Assembly (NCBI GenBank): GCA_018609665.1
Contig: JAHENN010000165.1
Coordinates: 1 to 5,354 of the forward strand
Length of the DNA stretch: 5,354 nt
Reading direction: 5' to 3'
Source of the DNA: Haloarculaceae archaeon
Lineage (GTDB): Archaea > Halobacteriota > Halobacteria > Halobacteriales > Haloarculaceae
The position numbers were made by a program, and so were the translations under genes. The stretch's first letter is position 1. Each line of letters begins with the position of its first letter. This document shows positions 1 to 5,354 of the stretch, one piece after another. The notes under the pieces are model-generated. The model was not told the DNA's origin and made no database searches. It saw nothing but the letters and a program-made list of their open reading frames with translations.

Positions 1-140
1 ACATGGACCCCGACGACGTCGAGGCGATCTACGAGCGGCTCATCGAACTCGACGTCCTCCAGGAGGTCCGGGTGCGGCGCGAGGTCGCCCTGAAGCCCCG
101 GGGCCGCAACATCGCCAGCGAGTCGATGAACGACCGGTAG
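1..140 (+). CDS. cheF: CheF-family (DUF439) protein, C-terminal end only
   Basis: Only the last 45 codons are visible, with the stop codon TAG at 138-140; the gene enters from the left edge and bases 1-2 belong to an incomplete codon. The peptide begins MDPDDVEAIYERLIELDVL and ends RGRNIASESMNDR. It reads as the recognition helix and wing of a winged-helix domain, and resembles the C-terminus I recall for haloarchaeal CheF proteins. It also shares a V-x-L-x-x-R-G-R-x-x-x-S-E pattern with the C-terminus of the complete cheF encoded opposite it, so the two look like paralogues. CheF proteins are cytoplasmic adaptors that connect CheY and its partners to the archaellum motor. The ATG at 3-5 is an internal methionine rather than a start, because the family is about 290 residues long. 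The main uncertainty is that most of the protein lies outside the window; another DUF439-type winged-helix protein is possible. Confidence 0.75.
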   Translation, partial: MDPDDVEAIYERLIELDVLQEVRVRREVALKPRGRNIASESMNDR

Positions 141-186
141 CCGGGCCGAATCGCCGACGGGCCGCAGGACGGGCGGCCGCCGCACG
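141..186. other. 46-base gap between convergent cheF-type genes
   Basis: This gap separates the stop of the plus-strand CheF-like gene from the stop of the minus-strand cheF. It is very GC-rich, contains a direct repeat of GGGCCG (143-148 and 159-164) and an 8-base palindrome GCGGCCGC (173-180), and has no T-run on either strand. I therefore cannot support a classical archaeal oligo-T terminator for either gene. The two transcripts probably run into each other at their 3' ends (inference). Confidence 0.6.
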
Positions 187-1056
187 TCAGGCGTTGACCT
201 GCTCGACGTACTCGCTGACGACGATGCGGCCGCGGGCCGTCAGCGAGACGCCGTCGTCGCCGTCCTCTATGAGGTCCCGCTCGCGCAGGGAGTTGAGCAC
301 GTTCGTCACGCGGGCGGCGTCGCCGTCCAGCAGGCTCCCGAAGTCGACGGCGCCGCCGGCGGTGTAGGCGCCGACCAGCACCTGCGTCTCGGCCTCGCTG
401 AGGTCGACGTCCCGCGCCTCCGACAGCAGTTCGTCGTACTCGATGCGGAGATACCGGCCGAGCAGGTTCAGCTGCCGGGACGACTCCGGGGCGACGAGCG
501 ACGTCACCAGCTCGTCGGCGGCGTGTCGGACCGCCAGCGTCGGCCGGGAGTCGCCGTCGAAGTCGTGTTCGGCCCGCTCGAAGTCCACGACCGTGGTGGC
601 GTCGACGGTGAAGCCGTCGTCGGGCGTCCGGAACCGCACCTCCCGGCCGTCGACGGACAGCTTCGCCGGCTGCGGGGGAGCGCCGGTCACCCGGCCGCCC
701 ACCTTCGCCGGGTGCTCGACGACCGCCGCGGCGCCGTTCAGCAGCAGCTTGAACAGGACGTCGCTGAACTTCTCGATGGTGTCGCTGTCCTCCTCGACGA
801 CGAGGGTGTCGACGCCGTCGCCGGCGGCGTAGCCGATGGTGACGGTGTCGTCGAACAGCTCGCGGTGGTCGGCGGGGACGTTGCCGACCGTGACGTCGAC
901 GACGTCCGAAAGCGGCACCGTCACGCGCTGGTCGTCGCTGGCGGCCACCAGCTGCTCGTCGTTCATGACGATGCGGCCGGAGTCGGGGGGGTTGACCCCG
1001 CGCTTGGGGTTGCGGGCGAACCGGGCGACGAAGTCCGCGACGACGCGATCGCTCAC
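187..1056 (-). CDS. cheF: CheF, archaeal chemotaxis-archaellum adaptor (DUF439)
   Basis: This 289-residue acidic protein has no signal peptide or membrane segment and should act in the cytoplasm. CheF binds response-regulator-side proteins (CheY, CheC/CheD type) and the archaellum motor, so it couples chemotaxis signals to switching (known for the family). The GTG start at 1056-1054 is chosen because it overlaps the arlJ stop in a GTGA, has a strong Shine-Dalgarno sequence GGAGGTG five bases upstream, and gives the expected N-terminus (SDRVVADFV). The ATG at residue 31 would remove conserved sequence. Residues 27-106 and 131-209 look like two related PH/GRAM-like beta domains: residues 27-55 align without gaps to 131-159, including a VVD[VF] end. 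Residues 218-288 look like a winged helix, ending in a RGRIVVSE motif that matches the convergent neighbour. The domain calls are inference; the family call is firm. It is last in the arl operon and is probably translated by coupling to arlJ. Confidence 0.9.
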   Translation of the reverse strand: MSDRVVADFVARFARNPKRGVNPPDSGRIVMNDEQLVAASDDQRVTVPLSDVVDVTVGNVPADHRELFDDTVTIGYAAGDGVDTLVVEEDSDTIEKFSDVLFKLLLNGAAAVVEHPAKVGGRVTGAPPQPAKLSVDGREVRFRTPDDGFTVDATTVVDFERAEHDFDGDSRPTLAVRHAADELVTSLVAPESSRQLNLLGRYLRIEYDELLSEARDVDLSEAETQVLVGAYTAGGAVDFGSLLDGDAARVTNVLNSLRERDLIEDGDDGVSLTARGRIVVSEYVEQVNA

Positions 1057-2768
1057 ACGTCCACCTCCAGCAGCCGCGAGATGAGCGACTGCGTCGCCAG
1101 CGCCGTCAGCGCCCCCACCCACGACAGCAGCACGAAGTGGACGTAGGCGTTGCCGTTGTGCCCGCCGTCGGCGGCCCGCAGCGTCAGCGCCGACACCGCG
1201 GCGTTGAACAGGATGACCAGAAACAGCAGGTACCGCAGCAGCGGGACGTTGTACGACTCGGTGTGCAGCAGCTGTGCGAAGTCGACGCCCGCGTCGGCGA
1301 TGTTGAGGTCGAACCCCGACATGATGACGGCGACCTCCAGGCCGGTGAAGAAGGCGAACGACGAGGCGGCCGTGATGCCGTACAGCAGGCCGATGAGCGT
1401 CACCGACACCTGCCGGCGCTGCTCGCGGAGCTGGTTGATCTGGTTCATGTTCTCGCTGATCAGCTCGCCGAGCTGCTTCGGCTCGCCGCCCATCTCCCGG
1501 CCGACGAGGTACATCTCGCTGAACTTCTGGATGAGATAGGAGTTGGCGTCGCCGGCGAAGTAGCGCCAGGCCTTCTGGCTGTCGATGCGGATGTTGAGCC
1601 GCCGGTAGAGGTCGTCGACGGTCGGCGACAGCTTCCCGAAGTCCTTCTTCCGGAGCGTCGACAGCACCTCCGAGGTGGTCGACTGCTTGGCGCTCTCGGT
1701 GGCGCCAAGCGCCCGGATAAAGGAGGGGAACTCCTCGTCGCGCTCGACGACCCACCCCTCTTCGAACCGGAAGACCAGCCCCGGTATCAGAAGCGGCAGC
1801 GTCGGCACCGCCAGGTACAGCGGCTGCGGGATGACCCCGAGCACGCCCGGGGCGACGAAGGCAGCCGCGACCATCCCGGCGACGGCGGCGACGCAGAGCC
1901 CCGCCCCGCCGACCGTCGACGCCAGCAGCCGCCGCTCGGTCGTCGTCATCGGGCCGTCCGGGATGAACCACAGCGGGTCGTACGGCACCACCGCCCGGAT
2001 GACCAGGAAGAAGCCGACCTGGACGAAGACGTACATCGCGATGACGGCGCTGACCGTCCAGGTGGGGTTCGTCCCCGTCAGGATGGGCAGCACGACCGCA
2101 AACACCAGCGCGAACGTCATCGACAGCACCATCGACAGGTACAGGTCCTTCAGGACGTCGAGGTTCTCCAGGGACTGCTCGTACACCGTCGAGTAGTTCT
2201 CGATCATGACGTGCTGCTCCTCGAGCAGGAACTCGTCGAGCGGCTGGCCGGCGCCGAGGGTGTAGGCCAGCCGGTCGAACAGGTCCGACAGCGACTCGCT
2301 GGGCACCTGCTTGGCGCGGCGGCGGCAGGCGTCGTCGAGGCTCTGGTTCCAGGTGTCGACCAGCTCGACGACCCGGCGCATCTCGTCGGCCAGCTCGCCG
2401 TACTCCTCCTCGGCGGCCAGCTTCCGGAACACCTCCATCCGGTCGATGTTCGTCGTCGACAGCACCGTCATGTGGGTGACGACCAGATGGAAGCGGTTCT
2501 CCATCTCGATGCGGCGGCGGTCGATGAGCAGCTTCGGGTACGCCACCGCCGCCCCGAGGAACAGCAGCCCGAGGACGGGCAACAGCAGCCGGACGAGAAA
2601 CAGCGTCCGCCACAGCGCCGCCGCGGCGAGGCTGCCGACGAACAGCAGCGCCGCCGGCAGCAGCACCGCGAGCAGGTACGTCCGGACGTCCGTCTCCATC
2701 CTGTCGTAGGCGTCGATGACCGACCCGACGAGTTCGGTGACCGCCGCCCCCCGTTCGGCGACCCCCAT
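1053..2768 (-). CDS. arlJ: ArlJ (FlaJ), archaellum membrane platform protein
   Basis: This 571-residue polytopic membrane protein is the only core integral-membrane component of the archaellum motor. It anchors the ArlI ATPase and ArlH and transmits ATP-driven movement to the filament; it is related to the TadC/GspF platform proteins of type II secretion and type IV pili. Hydrophobic segments lie near residues 31-52, 57-80, 209-231, 237-261, 281-303, 313-333, 455-484, 512-530 and 541-564, about nine in all. Two large charged cytoplasmic regions (about 82-208 and 334-454) correspond to the paired T2SSF domains; the second contains ERDEEFPSFIRALG and REMGGEPKQLGELI. The length fits haloarchaeal ArlJ. 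The ATG at 2768-2766 lies one base after the arlI stop and is preceded by AGGGAG with a 7-base spacer. The stop overlaps the cheF start by four bases. An alternative ATG at residue 24 (2699-2697) is less likely because it has no comparable spacing to the upstream gene. Confidence 0.97.
   Translation of the reverse strand: MGVAERGAAVTELVGSVIDAYDRMETDVRTYLLAVLLPAALLFVGSLAAAALWRTLFLVRLLLPVLGLLFLGAAVAYPKLLIDRRRIEMENRFHLVVTHMTVLSTTNIDRMEVFRKLAAEEEYGELADEMRRVVELVDTWNQSLDDACRRRAKQVPSESLSDLFDRLAYTLGAGQPLDEFLLEEQHVMIENYSTVYEQSLENLDVLKDLYLSMVLSMTFALVFAVVLPILTGTNPTWTVSAVIAMYVFVQVGFFLVIRAVVPYDPLWFIPDGPMTTTERRLLASTVGGAGLCVAAVAGMVAAAFVAPGVLGVIPQPLYLAVPTLPLLIPGLVFRFEEGWVVERDEEFPSFIRALGATESAKQSTTSEVLSTLRKKDFGKLSPTVDDLYRRLNIRIDSQKAWRYFAGDANSYLIQKFSEMYLVGREMGGEPKQLGELISENMNQINQLREQRRQVSVTLIGLLYGITAASSFAFFTGLEVAVIMSGFDLNIADAGVDFAQLLHTESYNVPLLRYLLFLVILFNAAVSALTLRAADGGHNGNAYVHFVLLSWVGALTALATQSLISRLLEVDV
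1062..1068 (-). promoter_or_regulatory. Strong Shine-Dalgarno sequence of cheF, inside arlJ
   Basis: The minus strand reads GGAGGTG here, a full match to the archaeal 16S anti-Shine-Dalgarno core, five bases before the cheF GTG at 1056. It is built from the final codons of arlJ (encoding Leu-Glu-Val-Asp-Val). It decides the cheF start and suggests efficient re-initiation on the weak GTG codon as ribosomes finish arlJ. Confidence 0.8.
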
Positions 2769-2769
2769 G

Positions 2770-4440
2770 CTATCGCTCCCTGGTGATCGTGAAGGGCAGC
2801 CCCTCGATGCCGTCGCGCTGGAAGTTCGCCATCGCGTCGTTGACCTCGTGGTAGCCGAGGATGCCCTCCTGGATCATCCGCTCGATGATCTCCGCGCGGT
2901 ACTCCAGGTCGTCGTAGATCTGTCGGGTGTCGGCGTAGCCCAGCAGCTCGGCGATCTGGTCCTCCAGGACGTAGGAGTTGTTCATCCCCTGGAAGACTAT
3001 CTCGTCCTCGACGGGGTCCCAGTAGAAGGCCTGCCGGGTGACGACGCCGTTCATCTCCTCGGAGTAGCCCTCGATCTCCTGGACGCTGGTGACCCGCCGG
3101 AGGACGTCGTCGCCCTGCTTGACGCGGTTCTGGAACAGCGCCACGTCGGCGTTGTCCATGAACGTCTCGGGGATGTTGATCGGCTCGCCGGTGAACCGCT
3201 GGATCATCGAGACGATGTCGGAGGCGTGGAACGTCAGCATGACGGGGTGGCCGGTCTGGGCGGCCTGGAACGCCATCCGGCCCTCCTCGCCGCGGACCTC
3301 GCCGACGATGATGTACTCCGGCCGCGACCGCAGCGCCGCCGCCACCAGGTCGAACATATCGACGTCCTCGCTGTCCTCGCCGCTGCCCTCCCGGGTGAGC
3401 AGCTGCTGCCAGGTGTCGTGCGGCGGGATGACCTCGGCGGTGTCCTCGGCGGTGTAGATCTTCGAGTCCCGCGGAATGAACGTCATGATGCTGTTGAGCG
3501 TCGTCGTCTTCCCGGAGGCGGTCTCGCCGACGACGAAGACCGTCTGTTCGTTCTCCAGACAGAGCCACAGGTACGCTGCCAGCTGCGGCGACAGCGTGTT
3601 CCACTTCGTGATCTGGGTGACCGACAGCGGCACCTCGTCGCCCTGCCGGATGGTGAGACTCGGCCCCTTCAGGCTGACGTCGTCGCTGTAGATGACGTTC
3701 AGCCGCGACCCGTCCGGCAGCGTCGAGTCGACGATGGGGTCGGAGTCGCTCAGCGGGTCGCCGATGCGCTCGCCCATGTTGCGGAGCCAGTTGTCGAACT
3801 CCTCCGGGTCGCCGAAGTCGACCGTCGTCTCCAACATTCCGTAGACGCCGTGGTCGACGTAGCACTCCTCCGGCCCGATGACGTGGATGTCCTCGTTGGC
3901 GGGGTCCCGCATCACCGGCTCCAGCGGCCCCAGCCCGACGATGTCGCGGTTGAGCCGGTAGCGGATGTTCTCGTAGGTCGTCTCGCCGACCTCCGTGATG
4001 CCGGGGTCGAGCCGGAACCGGATCGACTCCAGCAGGTTCCCGTCGTCGCCCTCCAGCCGGGTCGTCTCCGACAGCAGCTCCTGGATGCGGTCGTTGTACT
4101 CCGCCTCGTTCTCCGGGGCGGCCTTCGTGACGCTCTTCCGCAGCAGTTCGTCCTTGATTTCCTCGTAGATTCGCTGTTCCTCCGCCGACAGCGTCGGCTC
4201 GATGGCGTAGTACTTCATGTCCCGGCCGACGTCGCCGTAGATGTGACAGTAGATGGGGCCGCCGACCGGGTAGAGGACGTTCGGGTGGTCCGTCTCGTAC
4301 TCGTCGTCGGCCTGCTCGATGAACAGCGGGAACTCGCCGGTGATCTGCTTGAACTTCTTGAGGTGGTCCCGGAGGTGCGGCCGCCGGGCGGCGGCCTCCC
4401 GGAGTTCCTCCGACGGCTGTGCGGTTCCGGTCTCCGTCAT
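2770..4440 (-). CDS. arlI: ArlI (FlaI), archaellum motor ATPase
   Basis: This 556-residue cytoplasmic ATPase belongs to the type II/IV secretion superfamily (VirB11/GspE/PilT-like). It works as a hexamer with ArlJ and ArlH and powers both assembly and rotation of the archaellum (known for the family). Visible motifs are Walker A GETASGKTT (305-313), the Asp-box region YTAEDTAEV (329-337), the Walker B region RPEYIIVGEVRGEEG (373-387; catalytic Glu probably E381) and the His box TGHPVMLTFHASD (396-408). The N-terminal third (1 to about 170) carries the haloarchaeal opening RRPHLRDHLKKFKQITGEF, then a beta-rich stretch (about 56-82) and an acidic helical linker. All key residues are present, with no truncation or frameshift. 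The ATG at 4440-4438 is two bases after the arlH stop and gives the conserved N-terminus; no Shine-Dalgarno sequence is visible, so translation is probably coupled to arlH. The open frame continues upstream across arlH, but that part is out-of-frame shadow. Confidence 0.97.
   Translation of the reverse strand: MTETGTAQPSEELREAAARRPHLRDHLKKFKQITGEFPLFIEQADDEYETDHPNVLYPVGGPIYCHIYGDVGRDMKYYAIEPTLSAEEQRIYEEIKDELLRKSVTKAAPENEAEYNDRIQELLSETTRLEGDDGNLLESIRFRLDPGITEVGETTYENIRYRLNRDIVGLGPLEPVMRDPANEDIHVIGPEECYVDHGVYGMLETTVDFGDPEEFDNWLRNMGERIGDPLSDSDPIVDSTLPDGSRLNVIYSDDVSLKGPSLTIRQGDEVPLSVTQITKWNTLSPQLAAYLWLCLENEQTVFVVGETASGKTTTLNSIMTFIPRDSKIYTAEDTAEVIPPHDTWQQLLTREGSGEDSEDVDMFDLVAAALRSRPEYIIVGEVRGEEGRMAFQAAQTGHPVMLTFHASDIVSMIQRFTGEPINIPETFMDNADVALFQNRVKQGDDVLRRVTSVQEIEGYSEEMNGVVTRQAFYWDPVEDEIVFQGMNNSYVLEDQIAELLGYADTRQIYDDLEYRAEIIERMIQEGILGYHEVNDAMANFQRDGIEGLPFTITRER
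2776..2781 (-). promoter_or_regulatory. Ribosome binding site of arlJ, inside arlI
   Basis: The minus strand reads AGGGAG, seven bases before the arlJ ATG at 2768. It lies within the last codons of arlI and is a partial match to the Shine-Dalgarno consensus. It supports the chosen arlJ start. Confidence 0.55.
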
Positions 4441-4442
4441 CG

Positions 4443-5207
4443 TCAGGCGACGCTGCGGTTCTCGATGACGATTCCGGTGCCCGACCGCACCGAGTAGCCG
4501 ATCGAGTCGCCGACCTGTTCGCCCATGCCCGCGAACCGCTTGACCGCGATCTGTCGGCGGACGTCGTTGCCGACCTCGACCATCTCCAGCTCGAAGAAGA
4601 CGTCCGCGATGGCCCGGAACGGCCCGATGGCGTCGCCGTCGACCGTCGAGGGGTCGACCGTCAGCACGACGATTTTCCCCTCGGAGATCATGTTCCGGAA
4701 GAAGGAGATGATCTCGAGGGCGGCCTGCCGCTCCTCGTTCTGCCGGATGAGCGACTCGAAGGTCGGGTCGTTCCGCAGGATGGCGTCGAAGGTGTCGAGG
4801 ATGACGACGTCGGCCGACCACATCGTCTCCGCCTCCATCAGCCGCGTCAGCAGGTCCATCCGGCCGTCTTCCTCCTCGTCGCCCGAGAGGACGCCGCCCG
4901 TGTCCAGGTCCGCGTGCAGGAACAGCAGCTCCTCGTCCAGCAGGAAGTCCGTAACGTCGTACGACAGCGAGTGCATCTGGTCGATGAAGCCGCTGAACGT
5001 CAGCTCCGTCGACAGGAACGTGACGCTCGTGTCCTCCGTGCAGAAGCCGTAGGCCAGCCGCTGGGAGAGGGCGCTCTTGCCCGCGCCGTAGTCGCCCTCC
5101 ACGAGGACGATGCTCCCCTTCGGGATGCCGCCGCCGAGCTCCTTGTTCAGCCGGTCGTGGTCGTCGAGCCCCAGCGAGCGGAGGTTGCGTTGCTCCTGCA
5201 TGGTCAC
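4443..5207 (-). CDS. arlH: ArlH (FlaH), KaiC-like ATP-binding motor protein
   Basis: This 254-residue soluble RecA/KaiC-fold protein binds the ArlI-ArlJ motor at the membrane, and its nucleotide state is thought to regulate that complex (known for the family). The Walker A motif is GDYGAGKS (38-45) and the Walker B strand is VVILDTFDA (134-142, with D138). The N-terminus (LGLDDHDRLNKELGGGIPKG) is the usual KaiC-type lead-in. A short acidic insert, GDEEEDG (109-115), sits before the Walker B helix. E68 in LSTELT lies about where KaiC-family proteins carry a catalytic glutamate (inference). Two starts are possible: the GTG at 5207-5205, chosen because it overlaps the upstream stop in a GTGA, or the ATG at 5201-5199, two codons later. 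No other ATG or GTG is available in frame before an upstream stop at 5321-5319. No strong ribosome binding site is seen for either; GGTGA at 5208-5204 is a weak candidate for the ATG. Confidence 0.96.
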   Translation of the reverse strand: MTMQEQRNLRSLGLDDHDRLNKELGGGIPKGSIVLVEGDYGAGKSALSQRLAYGFCTEDTSVTFLSTELTFSGFIDQMHSLSYDVTDFLLDEELLFLHADLDTGGVLSGDEEEDGRMDLLTRLMEAETMWSADVVILDTFDAILRNDPTFESLIRQNEERQAALEIISFFRNMISEGKIVVLTVDPSTVDGDAIGPFRAIADVFFELEMVEVGNDVRRQIAVKRFAGMGEQVGDSIGYSVRSGTGIVIENRSVA

Positions 5208-5354
5208 CGCCGGTCGTCGCGGTCGTCGTCCGTCGATGCGTTGCGGGAACGGCCGTACCGCCCGGCCCGCCGGCGCCGCGAGCGGCTCCGGCTCCGCCCC
5301 CGGTCGGGGGGGTCGTCGTCACCTCCGGCGTCGGGGTCGGGGTCGGGGTCGGCC
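5204..5354 (-). CDS. C-terminal tail of the gene upstream of arlH, possibly arlG
   Basis: The last 49 codons before a TGA at 5206-5204 are visible; the gene enters from the right edge. Support for coding comes from the GTGA overlap with arlH, which matches the arlJ/cheF junction, and from C or G in nearly all third codon positions. In haloarchaeal arl operons the gene before arlH is usually arlG (flaG), whose product is a periplasmic stator-type subunit; that identity rests on position only. The tail is low-complexity and probably disordered: a run of Asp-Pro pairs, an Asp cluster, an Arg/Ser stretch (RGRSRSRSRRRR) and a final Asp/Arg end (DDDRDDRR). It holds 14 Arg, 13 Asp and no Lys in 49 residues. 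None of the folded arlG domain is visible. The other two frames are either closed (stop at 5321-5319) or run on as shadow through arlH. Confidence 0.5.
   Translation of the reverse strand, partial: ADPDPDPDAGGDDDPPDRGRSRSRSRRRRAGRYGRSRNASTDDDRDDRR
5330..5352 (+). repeat. Hexanucleotide tandem repeat (GTCGGG), about 3.8 copies
   Basis: GTCGGG is repeated at 5330-5335, 5336-5341 and 5342-5347, then partly at 5348-5352, and may continue beyond the right edge. On the minus strand it encodes alternating Asp and Pro in the tail of the gene before arlH. Because the unit is six bases, gain or loss of copies changes the tail length without breaking the frame. Confidence 0.75.

Noticed and set aside
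173..180. GCGGCCGC palindrome as a terminator stem
   Set aside because: It is an 8-base palindrome with no loop and no T-run after it on either strand; such palindromes occur by chance in sequence this GC-rich.
964..966. ATG at CheF residue 31 as an alternative start
   Set aside because: It lies inside the first beta-domain, would remove conserved N-terminal sequence and lacks the well-placed ribosome binding site that the GTG has.
443..1146. Plus-strand open frames opposite cheF (443-832, 523-1146, 836-1084)
   Set aside because: They are Ser/Thr/Arg-rich or Val/Asp-rich shadow frames with no recognisable domain, and they lie fully antisense to a well-supported gene.
1057..2613. Upstream extension of the cheF reading frame across arlJ, making an apparent 808-residue protein
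   Set aside because: The extension is Arg/Pro/Gly-rich out-of-frame arlJ sequence. The GTG at 1056 has a strong Shine-Dalgarno sequence and gives the expected CheF N-terminus.
1137..4497. Long plus-strand open frames of more than 500 codons opposite arlJ and arlI (1137-2786 and 2716-4497)
   Set aside because: Their composition (runs of Arg, Gln, His, Asp, Val and Leu) is what the complement of GC-rich haloarchaeal codons gives, and they resemble no family I know. The minus-strand frames encode clear ArlJ and ArlI with intact motifs, so these are shadows.
4441..5322. Upstream extension of the arlI frame across arlH, making an apparent 850-residue protein
   Set aside because: The extra residues are low-complexity shadow of arlH, and the conserved ArlI N-terminus begins at the ATG at 4440.

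Overview
The window is a GC-rich stretch whose proteins are acidic and closely match haloarchaeal archaellum (archaeal flagellum) and chemotaxis proteins, so the source is very probably a halophilic euryarchaeon of the class Halobacteria. I cannot name the genus from the sequence alone.

Layout, left to right: positions 1-140 (+ strand) carry the 3' end of a gene whose last 45 codons look like the C-terminal winged-helix end of a CheF (DUF439) protein. A 46-base gap with no convincing terminator follows. Everything from 187 to the right edge is one minus-strand transcription unit, read from high to low coordinates: the end of an unidentified gene, possibly arlG (5354-5204), arlH/flaH (5207-4443), arlI/flaI (4440-2770), arlJ/flaJ (2768-1053) and a complete cheF (1056-187). 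The two cheF-type genes converge.

How the genes work together: ArlH (KaiC-like ATP-binding protein), ArlI (hexameric motor ATPase) and ArlJ (polytopic membrane platform) form the core motor that assembles and rotates the archaellum. CheF is the archaeal adaptor that links the bacterial-type response regulator CheY and its partners to this motor. Having cheF as the last gene of the motor operon places the switch-facing adaptor under the same transcription as the motor.

The operon is extremely compact. Junctions are a 4-base GTGA overlap (upstream gene/arlH), 2 bases (arlH/arlI), 1 base (arlI/arlJ) and a second 4-base GTGA overlap (arlJ/cheF). A strong Shine-Dalgarno sequence precedes cheF and a moderate one precedes arlJ, while arlI has none, which points to translational coupling. 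No RNA gene, insertion sequence, CRISPR array or internal promoter was seen. I do not see an undescribed system here. The most interesting details are an apparent internal duplication in CheF and the odd Asp/Arg-only tail, with a hexanucleotide repeat, of the gene upstream of arlH.
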